Assembly: GCA_003833135.1 (NCBI GenBank)
Contig: QZLH01000117.1
Coordinates: forward strand, 7,977 to 40,513
From: Oehlia diaphana
Taxonomy: Eukaryota; Glomeromycota; Glomeromycetes; Glomerales; Glomeraceae
Direction: 5' to 3'
Length of the DNA: 32,537 nt
A program made the translations under genes and the position numbers. The notes below the pieces were generated by a model. That model had not been told where the DNA came from, ran no database searches, and saw nothing but the letters and a program-made list of their open reading frames with translations. Shown one piece after another: positions 13,361-23,632 of this stretch (position 1 is its first letter; every line of letters starts with the position of its first letter).

Positions 13361-16300
13361 TTAATTTTTATCAGAGATTAATTGAATCCCATATTCTTTC
13401 ATTTTTTCCTTAGAAATTTTAGAAGGGCTAAATACTGTTAAATCATTACCAGATGCAGTTTTCGGAAATGCAATTACATTTTTAATCGAATTTGTTTCGC
13501 ACATTATTGTTAATAATCTATCAAATCCTATAATATATAATAATATTTAGTAAAAAAAGCTTAATAAAAATTAATATACTTCCTTCTTACCTATTGCTAT
13601 TCCACCATGTGGAGGACAGCCATGTCCAAGTGCATTTATTAAGTGTTCGAATCCTTTTATTTCTTCATTGCTTAACTAAAACAATATATTAATGTAATTA
13701 TTTAAGTTAAAAATTAGTTCTTTTTTTTTTTAAAAAAAAAAAATAATAATAAATAACATGCCTTTAATATTTCATTAAATATTATATATTGTAATTTTGG
13801 TGAATGAATTCTTATGGAACCTCCTCCAATTTCTACTCCATTTAATATTAAATCATAATTTTGTCCTTTAACCTATAAAAACACATGAGTTTAAAGCAAT
13901 AGAAAAGTAATCAATATTTCATTGCATATGCATGCCTTTTCGGGATTTTTAAAAATTAACTCAATATCTTCGGATAGAGGAGCTGTGAATGGATGATGTG
14001 TTGAAACCAGCTGTCCAGTATCATCATTATAAGTAAATAAAGGAAATGATTCAATCCAAAGAAAGTTATGCTCCAATGGTGATATATCCAAAATACCTAA
14101 AAGAATGGAAACAAGTATTATTATATAATGGGATATAAATCATAATTAATACCTAACAAAACTAATAAAATAATACCTTTCAATTGCAAAAGGGTTATGA
14201 ATTGTGATCGAATTCTTCCTAATAATGTCCAACTTTTCTAATGGGAAAATATTTATTACTAAAATATAAAATGAATAAAATGAGCTTATAAAAATTTAAT
14301 GATTAATTAAATTTACTGTATGATTTTTTTTTCGTTTATTCATAATTACAAAATCTCCAACTTCAATGTTAAGTTCTTTAGTAAATGAATCATATAAATT
14401 AGATGAATGCTTCAATAAATGTGAATCAAAAAACCATGAATTTAACTTGTCGGCTTTTATTTTATGGAATTCCTATTTATGAAAAATGAAGAAAATTAAA
14501 CCTTTTTCAAAAAATAACTTAAATAAATCTATACATACACATTTAGCTTTTGAATCCTCTGAGGTATCTAATAACTTTAACGACTCAATTTCACTGTTAC
14601 TTAATAACGTAATGCCATTTTTAATAACTAAACATTCAACATAATATTCAGATAGAACTGAAAGATCAGATATAAATGATGAAATATCCTTGATCTATAA
14701 AATTTTTTTAAAAGAAATTAATATTTACTGAAGAAAATGGGTTACTTATATATTTTTACATACTTCCATGCCATAACGTGTATCTGGCTTGTCTGACCCA
14801 AACTAAGAAAAATAAAAAATTATATTATTGAAGATTACGATACAACACGACTTCATAAATAAAAAGTTACTTTTCTAATGGCTTCATCAAAAGTCATTCT
14901 TTGGAATGGTACTTTATTTGTCAGATCTATTCCAAGAACTTTTTTCCAAACTTGTACCAACATTTTTTCAATTAATGATATTATATCATCTACTTTTACA
15001 AATGACATTTCTAAATCAATCTATAGAAAGCACGAGTTAATATTAAGTTAAAATTCAATGAGAGATATAAAAATTTCATTTTTACTTGAGTAAATTCTGG
15101 CTGTCTATCAGCTCTAAGGCCTTCATCACGAAAACATTTTGCTATTTGAAAATATTTATCAATTCCTCCGACCATAAGTAATTGTTTATACTTTTTCAAG
15201 ATGTGAATAATTTTAATAATAAAATAAGTGAATAAAGTCAAAAGCACAATAAAAAAGGTATTAACTTGTTGCGGACTTTGTGTTAATGCGTAAAATAATC
15301 CTTTCGTTCTTGTTGGTACTATAAATTCTCTTGCTCCTTCAGGTGTTGATTTAAATAATATTGGTGTTTCGACTTCAACGAATCCTATCAGTAAATTGGT
15401 ATGAAATTTAGACCATGAAAAAAAAAAATTTTTTTATGATTAAATGTTTACCTTCATCCACAAGAAAATCTCTTATAATCCATGATGCAAGTGAACGTTT
15501 ACGAAGGTTATTTTGAAGAGTATCTCGCCGTAAATCAATATATCGATGTTTCGACCTAACTTCCTCACTTGACTATGTTCATTTAAATAAAATATTATAT
15601 ATATATATTGGCTCAACAATAAACAATGTTTAACAACTTACTAATTTTTTATCAGATGGAAGAAATGGCAAAGTATTTGCTGGGTTAAGACAATGTAACT
15701 TGTCAATTTCAACCTCAATTTCACCAGTTGGCATATTCTATTATAGAAATTTTCAGTAGTATAGAAAATTATAAAATATTAATTTACCATACTTTACATA
15801 CCTTATTAATAGTATCTTGAGATCTTTGGATAACAACCCCTTCTACACAAATAACACTTTCTGTTGATAATTGAGAAAGTTTCTCCTGAAGAATCAGATT
15901 TGTATCATCAGCCAAGCTGGGTGATCTATATACAAGTTGAGTTGTTCCATATGAATCTCGAATTGGAAGAAAAATCAATTCTGGAGATAACTTGCTGAAA
16001 TCAAAATAAACACGTTATAATCTAATTTAGTGTTTATTGGTTAGTATATCATTTAAGGTTTAAAATTGAGAATAGTTATACCGAATTCTTTGTGCCCAAC
16101 CACTTAACACCACACGTTGATTAACATGACTTGAACGTAAGTCTCCACAAGTGTGAGTTCTCGAAGGAAAAGTTGCTATAAAATTATTTTATAATATTAA
16201 ATAAATTACATAATTTATTATCGTGATCAAGTGATTTCTACCTTGTAAATTGACGGATTGATCATTATCTGTATGCTTTTGATACGAATTTGTATAAAAC

Positions 16301-16362
16301 CTTAATTTATTAGTTGAATGTCGTCTTTTTATTAAACAGTTTATTAATCGATTAACGATCAT
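13361..16362 (-). CDS. MSD1: Aspartyl-tRNA synthetase, mitochondrial (bacterial type)
   Basis: This enzyme charges mitochondrial tRNA-Asp. I count 16 exons giving about 646 residues, typical for the bacterial/mitochondrial AspRS family, which is longer than the cytosolic type. The start at 16362 opens a basic N terminus ([19 protein letters not shown]) that suits a mitochondrial presequence. The anticodon-binding OB fold follows (about residues 50–150, including [20 protein letters not shown]). Class II motif 1 is FVEVETPIL, motif 2 is [17 protein letters not shown], and motif 3 is [15 protein letters not shown]. The GAD insertion lies between motifs 2 and 3. [13 protein letters not shown], typical of the bacterial-like type, is encoded by a 39-base exon (14764–14802). 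The start codon is 150 bases from that of the divergent glucuronokinase. No breaks are seen. Confidence 0.93.
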
Positions 16363-16512
16363 TTTGAGGAAAAATATTCAACTCGATATCGATTATCTTT
16401 GTGTTATACTGCATTTAATTTAATTTACCAATTGCATTATGGCCGATCGACAACAGAATTCTAACATTTTTTCGGGATATTCTAAATTTCTTTTTTTATT
16501 AAAAGAAATCAA
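16363..16512. promoter_or_regulatory. Shared promoter, AspRS and glucuronokinase
   Basis: Only 150 bases separate the two divergent start codons, so both promoters must lie here or overlap the coding ends. An upstream ATG at 16439 opens a short frame on the plus strand (see the uORF entry). No TATA box stands out from the AT background. Confidence 0.6.
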
Positions 16513-16522
16513 ATGGAATTAA
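16439..16522 (+). other. Upstream ORF overlapping the glucuronokinase start
   Basis: An ATG at 16439 opens a 27-codon frame beginning MADRQQN. It ends at TAA 16520–16522, that is, after the glucuronokinase ATG at 16513 and in a different frame. If the transcript begins upstream of 16439, ribosomes starting here would bypass the main start unless they scan past it. Whether the mRNA includes it is unknown; the transcript may start downstream. Confidence 0.4.
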
Positions 16523-17586
16523 TACACTATTCTTATGCTAGAGTTGGTCTGATGGGGAATCCATCAGATGGATATTACGGAAAAACCATATCTCTCTTAA
16601 TTTCAAATTTTTTTGTTAAACTTACTTTAATTCCAAATCATTTAAAAGAAAATAGTAAAATTTCTTTTCTTAAGAATGGGGATTCCAATAATGATTGTGA
16701 TTTATCATTCGATTCTTTAAATTCTTTAGTTGGCATATCTAAAAGTAATGGATATAATAAAGAAAGTTGTTTATTGCAAGCTACTTGTAAAGTATTTTCA
16801 GAATATTGTTCGAAAAATAATATTGATCTTCATAATCAAGGGTTTTCGGTTCATTTTAATACAACTATTCCAAGACAAGTTGGTTTTGCAGGTTCTTCTG
16901 CTATTATAACAGCTTTTTGGAAAGCTTTAATGAATTTTTATAACATTTCTGACGAAAATATTTTGTTACCTATTCAAGCAAATTTAATACTTTCGGTTGA
17001 AAAAGATGAATTAAAAATTTCGGCCGGATTACAAGATCGTGTAGTCCAAGTTTATGGCGGTTTAGTGTATATGGATTTTAATAAAGATCAAATGATTAAA
17101 CATGGTTTTGGCATATATGAAAGATTAGATATTAATTCATTACCAAAAGGTTTATGGATTGCTTATGAATTAAATCCTAGTGATTCTGGTAAAATTCATA
17201 GCGATGTGCGAAAAAGATATGAAAGAGGAGATCAAAAAGTAATCGATGCGATGAAACAATTGATATCATTTACTGAACAAGCACGTAACATTTTAATACA
17301 CAAGAACGAATCGAAACGAAGAGAACTTGCTAAGCTTATGAATAAAAATTTCGAATTAAGACGCGAAATTTTTGGAGATCAAATTTTAGGTCAAACAAAT
17401 TTATTTATAATTGAATTAGCTAGAAAGTATAACTTTGCTGCTAAATTTACTGGTTCTGGTGGCGCTATATTGGGACTTTGGAATGGTGATGATGATGATT
17501 CAACAATTCTAACGAACATTGAAAAATTAAAAAATGAATTAGAAAAAAAAGAGATTCGTTTTTGTTGGTTAATTCCACAAGAATGA
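16513..17586 (+). CDS. Glucuronokinase-like GHMP kinase
   Basis: A single-exon gene of 357 residues in the GHMP kinase superfamily. Visible motifs: the N-terminal ARVGLMGNPSDGYYGKTIS (residues 9–27), the nucleotide-binding loop PRQVGFAGSSAIITA (120–134), and the C-terminal AAKFTGSGGAILGLW. This set most resembles plant-type glucuronokinases, which phosphorylate D-glucuronate at C1 on the inositol-to-UDP-glucuronate route. Substrate choice cannot be read from sequence, so another sugar kinase of this superfamily is possible. It is the only intronless conserved gene in the window, although its AT-rich codon use matches its neighbours. It starts 150 bases from the divergent AspRS gene. The start ATG directly precedes the conserved N-terminal strand, so a longer protein is unlikely. 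Confidence 0.8.
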   Translation: MELIHYSYARVGLMGNPSDGYYGKTISLLISNFFVKLTLIPNHLKENSKISFLKNGDSNNDCDLSFDSLNSLVGISKSNGYNKESCLLQATCKVFSEYCSKNNIDLHNQGFSVHFNTTIPRQVGFAGSSAIITAFWKALMNFYNISDENILLPIQANLILSVEKDELKISAGLQDRVVQVYGGLVYMDFNKDQMIKHGFGIYERLDINSLPKGLWIAYELNPSDSGKIHSDVRKRYERGDQKVIDAMKQLISFTEQARNILIHKNESKRRELAKLMNKNFELRREIFGDQILGQTNLFIIELARKYNFAAKFTGSGGAILGLWNGDDDDSTILTNIEKLKNELEKKEIRFCWLIPQE

Positions 17587-18011
17587 ACATTAAATATATT
17601 ATTAGTAATTTATTATCGTAAATGTTATATATTACCTATAGATATTTCTCATTAATTTAGACAAATATCGTTATAACGTAATTTAATTAAATCAACTTTT
17701 CAAACTCTATTTATAAGTGTAAACAATTCCTGAACCTTAGAAGAAGAAAACAATCATTTATATTGAACAATTATATGATATAATATAATAAAATCCGTTT
17801 AGATAACCACTTTTTACAAAATTTTTTTTACTAAATATATTTAATATAAGATTTTATCATTAATCTTTAACTAGAATTAAAATAAATAATAATATGAAAA
17901 AACTTTATTATCATATACAAAAAATTTATTTATTATTATAAAATGTTATAAATAAAACATTAACAAGTACACATGAATGAGTAAAATGACAAATGGCAAA
18001 TTAATTTTATG
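17587..18011. other. AT-rich region between convergent glucuronokinase and METTL3
   Basis: This is 3' sequence for both flanking genes, very AT-rich with several ATAAA-like runs. No open frame, RNA gene or repeat with clear ends is visible. Confidence 0.5.
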
Positions 18012-20427
18012 TTACCAGTCCGTAGGCAATGGAGTTAACTGACACGGTTTTTCTGGGTAACGTTCATTATATAGTGTAACGACATCAGACTCATATAAAC
18101 GAACATCGTCCAATTGATTACCAAGTGTCATCCATCCAGGACGTGTGTTATGTTGGCGACCAAAAATTTCTAGTTTTCGTGTGCCTGGAGCCAAACGATC
18201 GATTAAGCCATAGACCTCATCCGGTTTACGACTTGTCTCTCGAACCTTTATTTTTGAAATCAGAAGCATTTATTTATTCATTCATTTTTTCCGCAATTGA
18301 CATTATTGAAACAATATAGAAACTTACCTCTCCAACCAATACATCACAATCGAGTCCCCAATTTAAACCTTCAGGATTGCCTTTGATTCCAACGAGGCAA
18401 TGTTCTTTGCTGTGATTTAACCAATGACCTGTTCTTCCGGTTCGAATGAGTCTCTGTAATTGATTAGTCTTTATCCAAACAAGCTCATCAGCACGATCGT
18501 ACCTAAATGTAAATATAAATTATTCAGCATAAGCACATAGATGAATTCTTCCCGCAGAACATGATAATTATGTAAAATTTACCCCCAGATAGACAAGCAT
18601 TCTCTTCCAAGTTCCATCGCCCTTCCGGTAACCCACAAGAATATTAAACCATCATCTTGCAAATCAGCAATTGCCATAGCTTTCATTTCATCATCGGTCA
18701 TAGTTCCATATGGGAGCTAAATATACATTAAATTCATGCTACTTCATTAAGATTGTTTTAACTTTCGTATAGCTTACCGTCATATGAATATCCCACGGCG
18801 GATCAGCCATAATAACAGTAAATTTTCCCAGAATTGAAAAGTCAAATTTTCGTACATCACAATTAATCCATTGTGGCGGACGCTGAATTAAAATTTACAA
18901 TTTGATAAATAAGTAATAAATAATTTGGATTAGGCAAATCAAAAAAAAAAAATTTACTCACAACTTTGGTTGGTGGTGTAAAAACCTTAATAAAATATTT
19001 TCACGCATTAGTTTAAAATTGTGTCTTACTAAGCTAACAAGCAATTCGTTCAATACTTGCCACACCAGGTGGAATTTGTCTCCGCTTCTTATATATCCAA
19101 TTTTTCTCATCATCATCAAGTTCGTAGTGAACATATTTACAAGTATCCATACGATGACAAGTGTTCAAATAGGAACAATCTCCAAGTTCCAATTCCGTAT
19201 GAGGACGAAGCATTGGTTTAAAATGAAGCTGTTTATAAGTTGTGTTAATAAAGATGATCGTGTAACTTCATTTTATGCAAGTTATGACAAACTAACCCTG
19301 TTACATGCTCGAATTGTTGTCCGATGTTTTCTACAATCAGCTTTCGTGCCATATACACAGAATTCTCGGAATGAATTATTAGTTGATCGAAACTAATAAG
19401 AAAAACATAAATCGTAAAATTCAAAGAGAATAGATTTGCAATTTCTTATTGATCAATATACCATTTCAACTATCAATTTATCTTTAGATGATCTTTTATT
19501 TAACATTACGCACAAATCGTATAGAGATTTATTCTCCTCGACTTCTTTAAATGAAGGTTTATCGAGAAGTTCGTTAATTTCCTTTAACGCTAACAATTGG
19601 TAAGATAATTTAATTATTTTCAAACATGATATTGTTCTTTGAAATTTTGGGCTATTAATAACTCGAAAATTTACCAGTATCATCGGTTAATTCTTCAATT
19701 TTGCGTTTCTTATTACCATTAACCGAAATTGTCATCTGCAATGACTTATCAAGCAATGAAGGATCATTCAATTCTAAAGAACTAAAATAACATACTCTCT
19801 TAAAATTTGGTCTTTTGGTTCGATATAAAATAATTTTATTAAAATCAACAAATCTAACCTTTCTAAAACGTTTATTACGCTTAATTTTTCAATTTCAACT
19901 TTTTCCACCATTAACTTATTATGTTTGTTAATTTGTTTCTCTTTAACTAACATGACATTAGGTCCCCATGTTTTTGACAATGTCCTTAATGCATTTTCAA
20001 GATTATTTAATGATTTTTTTGTAAAGGGAATAGTCCGAGTAATTTGCCAAGAAGCAAGTCTATTTTTAATACAAGCAATTCAGTTAAAAACCTGTTATAA
20101 TAAAAGTCAATAATTAATTTATCGCAGACTTTACCTTTTCAAAAGCTCATAAGAACTCATTGGGAACGTGCATTTGCTATGTAAATTGTTTGTAAAATAA
20201 TCACGTACAAATTTCTCGTACTCTGTAATAGACGGCACAAGTGAGTTTGACTCAAGAGAAGACGACCCAGCCTGAGTGGTTGTAGAATAGAGTTCATTTG
20301 TAGTTTTTGCTTCTAAAGAGCTTCCGTTTTCAATATTAAAATCATGTCCACGACCTCCAATGCGAACTTTACCACTTTTTAGTTTATCCCTTAGTTGTTT
20401 CAACTCTTCTAAAGTTGTTATTTCCAT
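18012..20427 (-). CDS. IME4: mRNA N6-adenosine methyltransferase, METTL3/Ime4 family
   Basis: The catalytic MT-A70 subunit that writes m6A on mRNA. Eleven exons join in phase to 554 residues, close to animal METTL3. Exons: 20135–20427, 19859–20059, 19675–19781, 19462–19589, 19297–19392, 19061–19228, 18962–18985, 18778–18882, 18583–18716, 18328–18502 and 18012–18245. Two CCCH-type zinc fingers are visible ([11 protein letters not shown]…ACNR and [21 protein letters not shown]). The catalytic loop ADPPWDIHM (DPPW) is intact, and the RNA/SAM-binding region shows [18 protein letters not shown] and [20 protein letters not shown] start at 20427 ([16 protein letters not shown], a METTL3-like helical leader); an in-frame ATG at 20574 would add 49 unlikely residues. 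Exon 7 is 24 bases, and the intron before it appears to use a GCAAGT donor. Downstream partners such as METTL14 are not in the window. Confidence 0.93.
18962..18985 (-). other. 24-base microexon in METTL3
   Basis: Eight codons (VFTPPTKV) lie between AAG and GTGAGT, in phase 0 on both sides, just before the exon that opens [13 protein letters not shown]. Including it or skipping it keeps the frame, so it could be alternatively spliced. Confidence 0.6.
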
Positions 20428-20654
20428 TTTAAGCCAAAAGAATGGTACTGTACTTGCCTTTTTACTTTTTGGCCCAACGTAACCACGTGCACTGGACAAA
20501 CCATGTGATACATGTGATAACACTGATCTTCCGAGTTCCGACCTGCACGAAAAAAATATTTTTTCACGCCCCATTAAACATCACTGGTCACGTGGGGGTT
20601 GAATTTTACTTAGAAATCTTTATTATAGTAGTTTATACTAAAAACATATAAATT
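20428..20654. promoter_or_regulatory. Shared promoter of METTL3 and endonuclease V with two CACGTG boxes
   Basis: The divergent start codons are 227 bases apart. Two palindromic CACGTG boxes occur at 20484–20489 and 20589–20594, the core of bHLH (Cbf1/USF-type) sites. GC content is visibly higher than in other gaps. Function is inferred. Confidence 0.5.
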
Positions 20655-21672
20655 ATGACGAATTCGAATTGTTACAGTGTTCTCTCAATATCACAAATGG
20701 AAGAGTGGGCCAGGTAAATTGATTAGAGATGAAATTATTGATAAATTTCTAGATTTCATATCAAAAGAAGGTTTACATTTAGTAATTTATAGAGTGCAAA
20801 CAGAATTAAAATCAAAATTGATAGAAACTGACGATTTAAAATTTACAAAGACAATTAAGGAGGAAAATGGTGAACAAATTGTAGAATTCGATGAGTTAAG
20901 TTATATCGGAGGAGTTGATCTTAGTTTTGAAAATAACGAAGAGAACGCTATTGCATCTTTGATTGTTTTAAAATACCCAAGCTTAGAAGTATGCCTTTAT
21001 TTATAACAAAATTACATTATTATTTTGAAAATTAATAAATTATAATTCTTAGGTGATTTATGAAAATTTCTCTTCTGTAAAATTAAGCCTTCCTTATATC
21101 GCTGGATTCTTAGCTTTTCGCGAAGTTACTCCTTTACTTGATTTACTTCGGAATTTGAAAAAAACGAACCCTGATATATTTCCTCAAGTAATAATCGTTG
21201 ACGGAAATGGGACATTACATCCAAGAAGATTTGGTTTGGCAAGTCATTTAGGCGTTCTTGCAAATGTTCCTACAATTGGTGTTGGAAAGAATTTTTTACA
21301 AATTGATGATGGTGAAAATTTGACAATGGCACATGTAAAAATGGCAGTAAAAGAAAAATTGAAGAAAGGTGGCGACACATATCTTCTTCAAGGACAATCT
21401 GGGGTGATTTGGGGCGCGGTATGTATAAAAAGCGCGCACAAATATATTTGAGATTAATTAATTTCATATTCTACTTCCTAAAGGCTGTTCGAAGTCTAGA
21501 TAATACTACAAACCCAATTTTTGTCTCTGTTGGTCATAGAATAAGTCTCGAGACTTCGATACAAATTGTGCTCAAGTGTTGTCGATATCGTATACCGGAA
21601 CCCACTAGACAAGCTGATATTCGTTCCCGTGAATTCATCCGAAACCACACTTCAGATCAAAGTGTACAATGA
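20655..21672 (+). CDS. Endonuclease V
   Basis: EndoV cleaves one base 3' of inosine; eukaryotic members act mainly on inosine-containing RNA. Exons 20655–20713, 20793–20988, 21053–21418 and 21484–21672 give 269 residues, a normal length. I chose the start at 20655 because it yields the expected helical leader ending EEWAR, which splices at AG|GTAAAT into VQTELKSKL. Reading through from 20677 instead would replace it with an unrelated leader. Catalytic features are present: GGVDLSF (first Asp), [11 protein letters not shown] (Glu) and [19 protein letters not shown] (second Asp), then [11 protein letters not shown] and [15 protein letters not shown]. It shares a 227-base promoter region with METTL3 and converges on DUS1. 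A decayed partial copy lies 5.5 kb downstream at about 26200–26563. Confidence 0.95.
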
Positions 21673-21887
21673 CATCGAGTGTTATCGCTTCGCTTGAAGC
21701 ATAAATTTAAAAGTTTTATTTCAATACGCTGTTAAAAAGCGAATCTTCGTTTACATAATTGAAATTACAACTACTTTTACACACTATGTATTTTTAAAAA
21801 TCGTTTACAATGAAATTCGACAAATAAAGATAATAAAATAAACTTTTTTATCTTGTAAATTTACTATTATCATTATTTGTGATTGTC

Positions 21888-23484
21888 CTATTCACGTTGT
21901 AAAGTTACCGAAATGATATCCAACTCAATAGTTTCTTCTTTCTCTTTTTTTGAATTACCACTTGCTGTTCTTATATTGGGTTGACAGATCCAGTATGGAA
22001 ACATCTTAAACCCATTTTCATCTTTACGAATTTCTGAAACTTTGTTAGACTCCTCCGCAGTTTTCTGTAGAAAATCATTTCCGTTAAAACGATGATTCTG
22101 AGAATTTATCACGACGACCAAAGTATATATTTACCATTAACCTCTCTCGCAATTCCTCTGATAAAGCAAACATTTCTTCAAGGGTATTAACTTTAGCTAA
22201 TTGTTCTCTTATGTCTGTGTGATATGGGAGAGCTGGTCGATAAATCTTAAAAAGATGGCCTCTTATATAAGAAATTTTAGTTGGAACAGTTTGACAGATT
22301 TCCAAATACTCCTTAGCCATTTGCCATACTGGAGGATTAATGCCAGCAAATATAGCCGGATTGTATAAATTGCCCTCAGCAGACATAACTCCATCAGCGC
22401 CAGTTGCATCTAAGCATCGCTGAATATCTTCAAAATAAAGTATATTTCCGTTGGATATAACAGGGATTTTGAGAGCTTCTCTGGAAATCACGAGAAATTT
22501 CTGTCTGTTAGTTAAAAATCATTCTACGTATCTTTATAAAATCTTACAGTTTTTTCATCATTACTCCCTACAATAAGCTCTCCAAGTGTACTCAACCAAA
22601 TATTGAATGAATAAATTTCATTGTAAAGAGTAATTAAATAAAACTGCATAAGATTCGAACTCAATCTATTTAAATAAAAAATATAATAAATGAAATATAA
22701 TATAAATGGATATTAATCATACTACCCCTTATATATACATACTTAACTTTACGAATTTGTTCCCAATCAGCTAAACCAGTCTTGTGACCTTTTTGTTCAC
22801 GTACTCGACCATGTACTGTCAATAACTGTGCGCCAGCACTTTCTATCATCTTCGCGTATTTTATTGTTTTCTCTACCTCCGGAAAAACACGTATTTTAGC
22901 TGTTACGGGAATAGACAAATTTTTATGAAGTTTATTTACTACAAAAACATATTAAACAAATGTTAAATAGAAGCGTTTAAATAAAAGCTGATCATAAGTA
23001 TAGAACTCACTTAAATTAAAAATCAAATTCCATTCATCTTGTAAAAAAGAACCATAATGTCCACGCCTAGCAATATGCTGCGGACAGCCTAAATTTAGAT
23101 CAATCGCATCACATTGATCTTGTACTTTTAAAGCAGCTTTGAACAATATCTCTGGGTCATTCGCGCAAAACTGTTTAAAAAATAGCTTACTACACATAAT
23201 TAAAAAAGAACCGAAAATATTGCTATATGAAAGCTTACCTGAGCTATTAATGGACGATCATAGTTTCCGGTGGACCATACATCGGTCCGATATTGTTTGT
23301 TACTTTCGTCACAAAACATTTTGGCGTGAATCATTGGAGTATAGCAAACTTGAGCACCATAACGACGCGACAAAATACGCCATGCATATTCAGATTGGTC
23401 GACCATGGGTGCTAAAATATAATTTGGGCTTCCGAGAACTTTTTGATAAAATTCATACCCTTGAAGTTTTTGGCGGGAAGACAT
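21888..23484 (-). CDS. DUS1: tRNA-dihydrouridine synthase, Dus1 type
   Basis: A flavoenzyme that reduces uridine to dihydrouridine in the tRNA D-loop (positions 16/17 for Dus1). Exons 23239–23484, 23011–23170, 22743–22938, 22135–22480 and 21888–22064 join in phase to 374 residues. The TIM barrel opens with [16 protein letters not shown]. The active-site segment [20 protein letters not shown] carries the catalytic Cys. FMN-binding parts include [30 protein letters not shown] and IPVISNGNI, followed by [12 protein letters not shown]. The C-terminal [10 protein letters not shown] matches the end of fungal Dus1. The intron at 22481–22742 is 262 bases, much longer than others in the window. The protein is shorter at the C terminus than some fungal homologues. 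Its start lies 149 bases from the divergent SAM37 start. Confidence 0.95.
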
Positions 23485-23632
23485 TTGTTAGAAATGTAAT
23501 TTATTAAAAATAAAACTGCTGGTGAATCTAAACAAGATCAGCAGCAAAATGATTGGATATCTGATATCTGATATGATTAGTCATTTAATCAAGTAAATTT
23601 GATTAGATGTCTTTGTCCAAGTTTTTTAAAAA
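23485..23632. promoter_or_regulatory. Shared promoter of DUS1 and SAM37
   Basis: 148 bases separate two divergent starts. A GATTGG (inverted CCAATC box) lies near 23552–23557, followed by the short repeat GATATCTGATATCTGATAT. Core promoter elements cannot be distinguished from the AT background. Confidence 0.5.

Noticed and set aside
20428..20574. N-terminal extension of METTL3 from an ATG at 20574
   Set aside because: The 49 extra residues do not resemble METTL3 and cross the shared promoter with its CACGTG boxes. The ATG at 20427 gives the expected helical leader.
20677..20792. Alternative EndoV start at 20677 reading through the first intron
   Set aside because: It gives an unrelated leader. 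Splicing from 20713 to 20793 yields the family-like EEWAR leader joined in phase to the conserved exon.
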